From: Anditalea andensis
GTDB taxonomy: Bacteria > Bacteroidota > Bacteroidia > Cytophagales > Cyclobacteriaceae
Direction of reading: 5' to 3'
NCBI RefSeq assembly: GCF_000714815.1
Contig: NZ_JMIH01000018.1
Coordinates: 1 to 64,000 of the forward strand
DNA length: 64,000 nt
The translations under genes and the position numbers were made by a program. A model generated the notes under the pieces. It saw only the letters and a list, made by a program, of their open reading frames with translations. It had not been told where the DNA came from and did no database searches. Position 1 is the first letter of the stretch. Every line of letters begins with the position of its first letter. This document shows, piece after piece, positions 58,585-64,000 of the stretch.

Positions 58585-60153
58585 TTAATAGGTTATTTGA
58601 TCATCGATCTCGTAATGATCAAACTTCACCTGTCCCCCAGGTTCTTCTGTAGCAAAATAGAAAAGGCCAAACCGGTACCCCATAAAGTGTGGCAATGTGT
58701 ATTTCATCTGGAGGACATCGCCCAGCTGCTTCCACTGTTTTCCATTGGTGCTGTAAAAGAAGGTGGCTTCATCTTTTGCATCCTTAAAATCACAGACAGC
58801 TCTGAGCAACACAGATTCCCCAGAAAACTCAATAGATGCTATCTCTTTTTCCTTCTCTTCAGTTGCTTTTTTCATCACCAGCTTTTTTTGCCCTTTCTGA
58901 ACCTGAACCCCGATAAAACCATAGTCTTTCTGCAATAAAGTCAGCCCGGCTAGATCTCCCTCCTTCATATCTGAGACATCTATTTTTATGGTCCCCATGC
59001 TTTCAGGGCCTATGGTACGTTGCGTCAGGGTATTTCTGGCGGCTAATAGATCCTTATCTATTCGGTCGGTTTTCATGCTGAGATATCCTTTTTTACCATT
59101 GATAGACCATAGTTTATCTACAGGATTATGGTTCCATTGCCATACCAAAGGAAGCGCTCGTTCACCCTTCTTTCTCTTAAAATTATCCGAAGCTACTATA
59201 CCGGGAACAAGCCCTTTATTTATCGGCAGGTTGTCTAATTCCATCGGAACCACACCTTCCACGCCGATTTCAGGCCATCCGGCTTTCCATGTTATGGGGA
59301 CTAAATAGGGAATCCTACCCACGGCCCCATTGTCCCGAAACAGAAAGGCATACCAATCACCTTCTGGTGTATCGATCAATCCTCCCTGGGCTACACCTTT
59401 GTCCTGTAGGGCTATCTTTCCTTTATATGGTCCTTTTAAACTATCCGCCCTATGTATGATCACTGTCCGCATACCTCCCCGTGGCCATGCAATGTTGAAC
59501 AGATAGTATTTGTCTTTTACCTTAAACATCTGAGACCCTTCGGCAGGTAACATGATCTCCTCCTGAATGGGATCGTTCGCATTTTCTATCAGTACTTGCT
59601 CTGAATCGGGTATGATTCCACTTAAGTCGCTTTTCAATTCCACTATTTTAATGGTACCTGCGCCCCAAATCAAATACGCCTTGCCCTCTTCAAAAAACAA
59701 AGTATGGTCGTGCATGGAAGGTTTGAATTCTATGGTTTTCCAAGGCCCTTCCTCTATGTTTTCAGTAGAATATATATATGTTTTGCCTGTATTACCAGAA
59801 AATGTACTTACATAAAAAATCCCTTCATGATACCTCAGACTACTCGCCCATGAGCCTTTCCCATACATGTCCTTACCATTTTCTAATTTCAAATCATCTG
59901 TAGATCCCAAGGATGTAGATGCATAACTTACTATTTCCCAGTTGACCAAATCTTTGGATTTCATTATGGGCACACCGGGATTCATGTGCATGGTGGTACT
60001 GCTCATATAATAGGTGTCGTCCACGCGTATCATAGAAATATCTGGCACATCTGCATGGATGATCGGGTTAATTGCTTTTTGTCCATATGAGGATAGCGTA
60101 GCTGCGCCGTTTATTACGAAGGCAATCAAGGCGATTGTATAGAAATGATACAT
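58585..60153 (-). CDS. GH43 glycosidase, subfamily 12-like, with C-terminal sandwich
   Basis: The 522-residue secreted protein has a signal (cleavage near SYGQ) and a GH43 propeller beginning HADVPDISMIRVDDTYYMSST with the catalytic Asp. The second Asp is in SMHDHTLFFEEGKAYLIWG and the acid Glu in MLPAEGSQMFKVKDKYYL. Residues about 320-522 form a sandwich (GLTLLQKDYGFIGVQ, FYSTNGKQWKQLG) seen in arabinofuranosidases of subfamily 12 and relatives. It is the second gene after the intact GH10 xylanase and probably trims side chains or xylo-oligosaccharides released by it. Subfamily assignment is by recall. Confidence 0.9.
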   Translation of the reverse strand: MYHFYTIALIAFVINGAATLSSYGQKAINPIIHADVPDISMIRVDDTYYMSSTTMHMNPGVPIMKSKDLVNWEIVSYASTSLGSTDDLKLENGKDMYGKGSWASSLRYHEGIFYVSTFSGNTGKTYIYSTENIEEGPWKTIEFKPSMHDHTLFFEEGKAYLIWGAGTIKIVELKSDLSGIIPDSEQVLIENANDPIQEEIMLPAEGSQMFKVKDKYYLFNIAWPRGGMRTVIIHRADSLKGPYKGKIALQDKGVAQGGLIDTPEGDWYAFLFRDNGAVGRIPYLVPITWKAGWPEIGVEGVVPMELDNLPINKGLVPGIVASDNFKRKKGERALPLVWQWNHNPVDKLWSINGKKGYLSMKTDRIDKDLLAARNTLTQRTIGPESMGTIKIDVSDMKEGDLAGLTLLQKDYGFIGVQVQKGQKKLVMKKATEEKEKEIASIEFSGESVLLRAVCDFKDAKDEATFFYSTNGKQWKQLGDVLQMKYTLPHFMGYRFGLFYFATEEPGGQVKFDHYEIDDQITY

Positions 60154-60235
60154 CTATATAAATTAAATATTAAAGGCAGGCCATATACAAAAGTGTATAT
60201 GGCGCTACATGGTACAATAGATTAATAGGTATGGT

Positions 60236-61384
60236 TTAATATTGCGATGCTAGTTGAACAATATCCTTCACGACGCTTTTTGGCGTATTATCTCTATTAA
60301 ATAGAAGCGGATAATCAGTCCTCCCCCTTACAGGCCACCCATTTTTCCAAGAATCCCCATCGTTTATTCCCCATAAAGTCACTCGCGAAATCTTATCATG
60401 GTGATCCAGAAACAATTTAAAAAATGCTAGATATCGCTCATCAAATTGATTTTGAACAGAATCAGGTAAACCCTCCGTATAAGGGTTCAGGCTTTTTTGA
60501 TATGCTACATTAGTGGAAACTTCGGCACCCATATCTCTTTTTGGAGAGGGCAGAACACTTAGGTCCAATTCTGTTATCATTACGGTAACTCCCAAATCTG
60601 AAAAGGCCAATATGCTTTTTTCAAATGCTTCTATGGTGGGATATTCTAAGCCTACGTGACCCTGCATGCCTATTCCATCAATCTTGACCCCCTGGTCCTG
60701 TAATTTTTTGACCATGTTCACCACTCCATTTCTTTTGCCAGGATTGGCCATAGAGTAATCATTATAATAAAGCTCTGCTTCTGGATCAGCTTCATGGGCA
60801 TATTGAAAGGCAAGTTTCATAAAATCTTCGCCCAATATTTCATAAAATTTACTCTGTCTCCAAGAACCATCATCTAGGATGGCTTCATTGACCACATCCC
60901 AGCCTTTAACCTGACCCTTATATCGACCAACTACTGTTTTGATATGTGTTTCCATCCGTTTTGACAAAACCTCAGGGCTAACATCATTACCTTCATCATC
61001 TGTAAAAAACCATCTAGGTGCTTGTGAATGCCATATCAAAGTGTGACCTACAATATGGAAATCATTCTTTTTGCCGATTTCGATAAACTTATCTGCTTGA
61101 TCAAAATTAAATTCCCCTTCCCTTACCTGTATCATTCCACTTTTCATCACGTTTTCTGCTACGATAGAATTAAAATGATTTTTTAGAACTTGCATAGAAG
61201 CTTGACCTTCATCATTGATATGGTTGGCACTCAAAGCTGCCCCTATATAAAACTTGCCCTCGAAGGCATCTTTTAAGGTATTATCGGCTCTTTTTTCAGT
61301 TTTCACCATACAGCTTAACCCTATTAGCAGGATCACAGCCAATGGAATTGCTACTATGAACTTACTCCAAATAGTCATCTTCAT
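60236..61384 (-). CDS. GH10 endo-beta-1,4-xylanase, lipoprotein
   Basis: GH10 enzymes cut the beta-1,4-xylan backbone with retention. The 382-residue lipoprotein (LIGLSC with Cys25) is intact. It has FNSIVAENVMK, HIVGHTLIWHSQAP, acid/base Glu167 in GWDVVNEAI, substrate residues in YNDYSM and DGIGMQGHV, nucleophile Glu272 in VMITELDLS, and the aglycone-side VTLWGINDGDSW. Length is near the usual size for a single-domain enzyme. The lipid anchor and position in the cluster suggest surface or periplasmic attack on xylan. It contrasts with the degenerate GH10-like protein upstream. Confidence 0.96.
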   Translation of the reverse strand: MKMTIWSKFIVAIPLAVILLIGLSCMVKTEKRADNTLKDAFEGKFYIGAALSANHINDEGQASMQVLKNHFNSIVAENVMKSGMIQVREGEFNFDQADKFIEIGKKNDFHIVGHTLIWHSQAPRWFFTDDEGNDVSPEVLSKRMETHIKTVVGRYKGQVKGWDVVNEAILDDGSWRQSKFYEILGEDFMKLAFQYAHEADPEAELYYNDYSMANPGKRNGVVNMVKKLQDQGVKIDGIGMQGHVGLEYPTIEAFEKSILAFSDLGVTVMITELDLSVLPSPKRDMGAEVSTNVAYQKSLNPYTEGLPDSVQNQFDERYLAFFKLFLDHHDKISRVTLWGINDGDSWKNGWPVRGRTDYPLLFNRDNTPKSVVKDIVQLASQY

Positions 61385-62154
61385 TATTGATATAATTAGT
61401 TATTAATATTAAAGTTTATATATAGTTATATAAAGATTACTTATCATTACCGTGAATAAAGGTACCCGCTCTTACTTATCAATCATACCTGTTTATCACG
61501 TTATTGTCATGAATGGCTTCTACTGTTTATATTTTTCATCAAAAGTCAGAACTAGCCCCATACCAGAGGTCGGGGTGGAATCTAGCCATTGATATAATCA
61601 TCGCAGGGTGTGTAGTTTACTTCATGCTCGATTTCATCTGTTTATAATTGTTCTTTATTGGTCAGATGGAATCTCTCATAGTTATAATCCTTCCGGTGTG
61701 TGAGGTTTTCCTCATGCTCGATTTTATATGACCATTTTAAATATTCTAACTTAAACTTAGCTTTATTTCACCTTTAAGCTCGGCAATTATAAAGGAAGAT
61801 AAGTTTATGATCTCTAAAGGTTTTTTTATAATATACTTTTCCTGGTTTTTTCTTTCCATTTAAGATCTAAATTTGGAATTCCCAATCCAAACAAAAAGAT
61901 CAATTTGATTGACTTTTCTTTTTGTTACTTAAAGTGTTAATGATTTTATTAGGTACCAATAGCTAAAATATCAACCTTTACTTCAGCAATAATGATAAAC
62001 AATGAAGTGATGAAGAAAATGATAAAACCCCCGTAATACCACTTCTCCACCGACTCCATTGCCATTTTTTTTTCTCTATCACATTTAAACTTCTCTATAC
62101 CTTATTCCCGGTTTAGGCTATAGACCACTTGTAAACTGGAATGAAAGGCTAGCA
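61385..62154. other. long spacer between the two GH10 genes
   Basis: This 770-base stretch contains no real gene. It holds the tandem composite repeat (61515-61735) described separately, then AT-rich DNA with TTCTCTAT motifs near 62072 and 62091. The promoter of the downstream xylanase operon should lie near its left end. Confidence 0.5.
61515..61735. repeat. composite interspersed repeat, tandem copies B and C
   Basis: Copy B (about 61520-61634) and copy C (about 61635-61735) lie head to tail. Each has a CTGTTTATA start, a GTCAGA or GGTCAGATG block, GGAATCT, TATAATC, and a hairpin followed by TCATGCTCGATTT. Copy B retains a CCCC..GGGG palindrome in the middle (from 61556), and copy C lacks it. 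The C hairpin is TGAGG-TTTT-CCTCA, while copy A at 23.2 kb has TGAGC-TTTT-GCTCA. The shared order of blocks shows one repeat family with an optional palindromic insert. Confidence 0.8.
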
Positions 62155-62189
62155 ATAGAGAAATCGGCTTTTCTAACCTATTTCTCTAT
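62155..62189 (-). terminator. 10-bp hairpin after the GH10-like gene
   Basis: ATAGAGAAAT at 62155-62164 pairs perfectly with ATTTCTCTAT at 62180-62189 around a 15-base loop, 31 bases past the stop of the GH10-like gene. No T-run follows on the reverse strand, so it may be an mRNA-stabilising hairpin rather than a true terminator. Confidence 0.45.
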
Positions 62190-62219
62190 ACCAGCACTGC
62201 ACTACACTAACCCAAAAAT

Positions 62220-64000
62220 TCAATTTTTTAACCCTTCGGCAAATCCTGCATAAGCAGGTTTACGGGTAAAGTTGGGACTCCACAAGTAACCATAATCAGC
62301 CCCATCTGTAACCCCTCCAATAGTAACCCCATACCGCTGCTGGACTGGTACATGCTCCTTGTACAGCCTTAAAACATCCTGATACATATCTGCTTGCTGC
62401 ATGAGCATCACAGGGGTAGGCTGTCCTGTGCCAAGAGACACTGATAAGTTTGTAATTTTGATCAGCTTACCTGTAGCTGCCAGCAATCTAAACATCTCTG
62501 CTATCTGTTCGGTACTTGAGCTTAGGTTCAAACGCATATGTGTGCCAATGCCATCCACCAAGGCGCCATTGTTATCCAAATACCTCACATATTCTATCAG
62601 ACCCCTACACTTATCCAAATTGCTTTCTAAATTATGATCACTGATAAATAATAGATCATCATTATTCCCATGCACCCTTGCCAAATTGAACGCCAGTATA
62701 CCATAATCTCTTCCTAGGTAATCCTGCCAGAAAAACTGCCCACTCCCTGCTCCCTGAAGTCCACTTCTTAGTTGGGATGGATTGTTGTCATCCATAGGTT
62801 CATTTACTACATTCCATGCGCTAACATATGCAGAGGCGGCAGGCACTATACCTGATATCCAGTTTTCCATTTCAGTACTTACTATCTGACGTTTTTCTTC
62901 CGGAGTTCTTTCTACTATAGTAGTAGAGCCCCCCTGCACAGTAGAACTGCTCAGTACAAACTCATCCAGGTATACAGTGCCTGCAAATTCACCATAACTG
63001 ATGATCAATCTTCCTCTATCTGCTGCTGAAGCTGTAGCCGTAAGGGATACATACTGCCATTCATCAGTTACATATACCTGCCCAAATCCATTGGATGAAT
63101 AATCGGGGCTTTGTATTTCTGGTCTTATCACACCTGTAGCATCACCCTTTACCCAAAAGCTAAGGTTATAGGTTTCTCCCATTTGTAAAGGTTCTGAAAA
63201 TTCATATACCGTCTGGACTTCCCAAAACCCACCAGTGGTGGAGGGATTAGTGACATAAAAAGCACGTCCTGAATTATTTACACCCTGACCATCAGGAGTG
63301 ACTCCCCTTATAGAATTATTTCCCCATCCCCCCCATGCTGTACCGGTTTCAAAGTCACCATCAGATATCAGGTTATTTACAAGCGGTTCACCATCTGTAT
63401 CATATACATAGAGGTTTTCCAAATCAATATGATAGGTTACATTTGGAGTATAACCCATATCAAATTTGATTCTAAAGGAATCTCCTTCAAAATCCCTTAC
63501 CTCAAATCTAATTTCACTCCATGATAAATTGGTCATGAAGGTTTCGGAAATCTCTCCGGTATTCATCCAGTCTATTTGAGGTTCATTATTGATTAATCCT
63601 TCAAAAGTAAGACGTCCTTCTCCTGGAATGTCAGATTTTATGTATATCACTATTTCATAGTCATTGCCAGGTATGACTGATATAGACGGAGTCACCAACT
63701 GCAAATCAGTCGGAGAACTGGCGTTAGGCCCTGAAAAGAGTTGAATTGCTTTAGAACTTCCGCCCATTCCTTCATTATCTACCACGGATACATTATTCCT
63801 CCCTGGGCTATATGACCAGTCCTGAAAAGTACCGTCTGATAAACCTGTTTTATTCAAAGAATTCACATAGGGTGGAGAATTTACTACCAAAGGAGCTAGC
63901 AAACCATTGATATAAGAGGCATTTTGATTGGAATGCCAAACCAAGGTATGCCCAAACGGAGATAACCCCTGCTCTTCTGCCAAGGAAAGAAATTCAAGTA
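62220..64000 (-). CDS. GH10-like protein with inserted CBM4/9-type modules, active site degenerate (partial)
   Basis: At least 590 residues are visible; the N-terminus lies beyond the right edge, and the frame is open to it. The GH10 barrel is interrupted after FGHTLVWHSNQN by about 320 residues forming two CBM4/9-like sandwiches (GTFQDWSYSPG..., DGDFETGTAWGGWG...), then resumes at RTPEEKRQIVSTEMENWI. The acid/base motif is intact as WNVVNEPM. The nucleophile motif ITELD is replaced by ITNLS (Asn codon at 62448-62450), the usual GIGTQxH is GIGTHMR, and the Trp of WGxTD is Gly in IGGVTDG. It is probably a xylan-binding surface protein rather than a xylanase (inference). Confidence 0.88.
   Translation of the reverse strand, partial: LEFLSLAEEQGLSPFGHTLVWHSNQNASYINGLLAPLVVNSPPYVNSLNKTGLSDGTFQDWSYSPGRNNVSVVDNEGMGGSSKAIQLFSGPNASSPTDLQLVTPSISVIPGNDYEIVIYIKSDIPGEGRLTFEGLINNEPQIDWMNTGEISETFMTNLSWSEIRFEVRDFEGDSFRIKFDMGYTPNVTYHIDLENLYVYDTDGEPLVNNLISDGDFETGTAWGGWGNNSIRGVTPDGQGVNNSGRAFYVTNPSTTGGFWEVQTVYEFSEPLQMGETYNLSFWVKGDATGVIRPEIQSPDYSSNGFGQVYVTDEWQYVSLTATASAADRGRLIISYGEFAGTVYLDEFVLSSSTVQGGSTTIVERTPEEKRQIVSTEMENWISGIVPAASAYVSAWNVVNEPMDDNNPSQLRSGLQGAGSGQFFWQDYLGRDYGILAFNLARVHGNNDDLLFISDHNLESNLDKCRGLIEYVRYLDNNGALVDGIGTHMRLNLSSSTEQIAEMFRLLAATGKLIKITNLSVSLGTGQPTPVMLMQQADMYQDVLRLYKEHVPVQQRYGVTIGGVTDGADYGYLWSPNFTRKPAYAGFAEGLKN

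Noticed and set aside
62041-62192. Three TTCTCTAT motifs as a regulatory array
   Set aside because: The spacing is irregular and one copy is part of the hairpin at 62155-62189, so chance plus AT-richness explains them.

Overview
The window looks like the chromosome of a Bacteroidota bacterium, most likely of the Cytophagales or Cyclobacteriaceae type (inference). Reasons: a SusC/SusD pair, many polysaccharide-degrading enzymes with Sec or lipoprotein signals, Tat-exported Gfo/Idh/MocA oxidoreductases, 7TMR-DISM sensors, an ECF sigma factor with no adjacent anti-sigma gene, and AT-rich intergenic DNA. No tRNA, rRNA or CRISPR array was recognised.

Layout. Positions 1-1.2 kb hold the end of an IS3-type insertion sequence that cuts a TonB-dependent receptor, leaving only the receptor's C-terminal barrel next to a small lipoprotein gene. 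A repeat-rich spacer and an alpha/beta hydrolase follow. From 2.8 to 7.0 kb a TPP riboswitch leads a compact thiamine operon, thiS-tenI-thiE-thiG-thiH-thiF, which makes and attaches the thiazole half of thiamine; thiC and thiD are not here. From 7.1 to 14.6 kb are metal and redox genes: a ZIP transporter, a Cys-rich copper-binding protein, a Crp/Fnr regulator, a persulfide-dioxygenase/rhodanese protein, a LysR regulator and catalase-peroxidase KatG. From 15 to 24.5 kb are small regulators and stress genes: an ECF sigma factor, an esterase, a fasciclin protein, a 7TMR-DISM kinase with its LuxR-type response regulator, and a DoxX/OhrR-like pair behind a palindromic operator candidate.

From 24.6 to 39.4 kb lies an unusual SusCD locus with no glycoside hydrolase. 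SusC, SusD and an FG-GAP/ASPIC lipoprotein run leftwards. Divergent to them is a membrane sensor whose output end is an IS1595-transposase-like zinc ribbon and helix-turn-helix, followed by a giant lipoprotein (ThuA, sugar-dehydrogenase propeller, PKD, cytochrome c, C-terminal sandwich). A 9-bp dyad sits in the divergent spacer. This is the best candidate for an undescribed system: a membrane-tethered, transposase-derived regulator controlling an oxidative glycan or sugar uptake locus.

From 39.6 to 43.2 kb are a hypothetical lipoprotein, a short conserved protein, an orphan histidine kinase and a strong orphan terminator. From 43.5 kb to the right edge all genes run leftwards and form a complex-xylan utilisation cluster: a GH10-like protein with inserted carbohydrate-binding modules, an intact GH10 xylanase, three GH43 enzymes, GH95, GH97, a CE6 acetyl esterase, three CE1-type esterases and two Tat-exported oxidoreductases. 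Together these could cut an acetylated, feruloylated, arabinosyl- and galactosyl-decorated xylan. The GH10-like protein at the edge lacks the catalytic nucleophile and most other active-site signatures and is probably a xylan-binding protein. A composite, hairpin-forming repeat occurs at about 23.1 kb and, in tandem, at about 61.5 kb.
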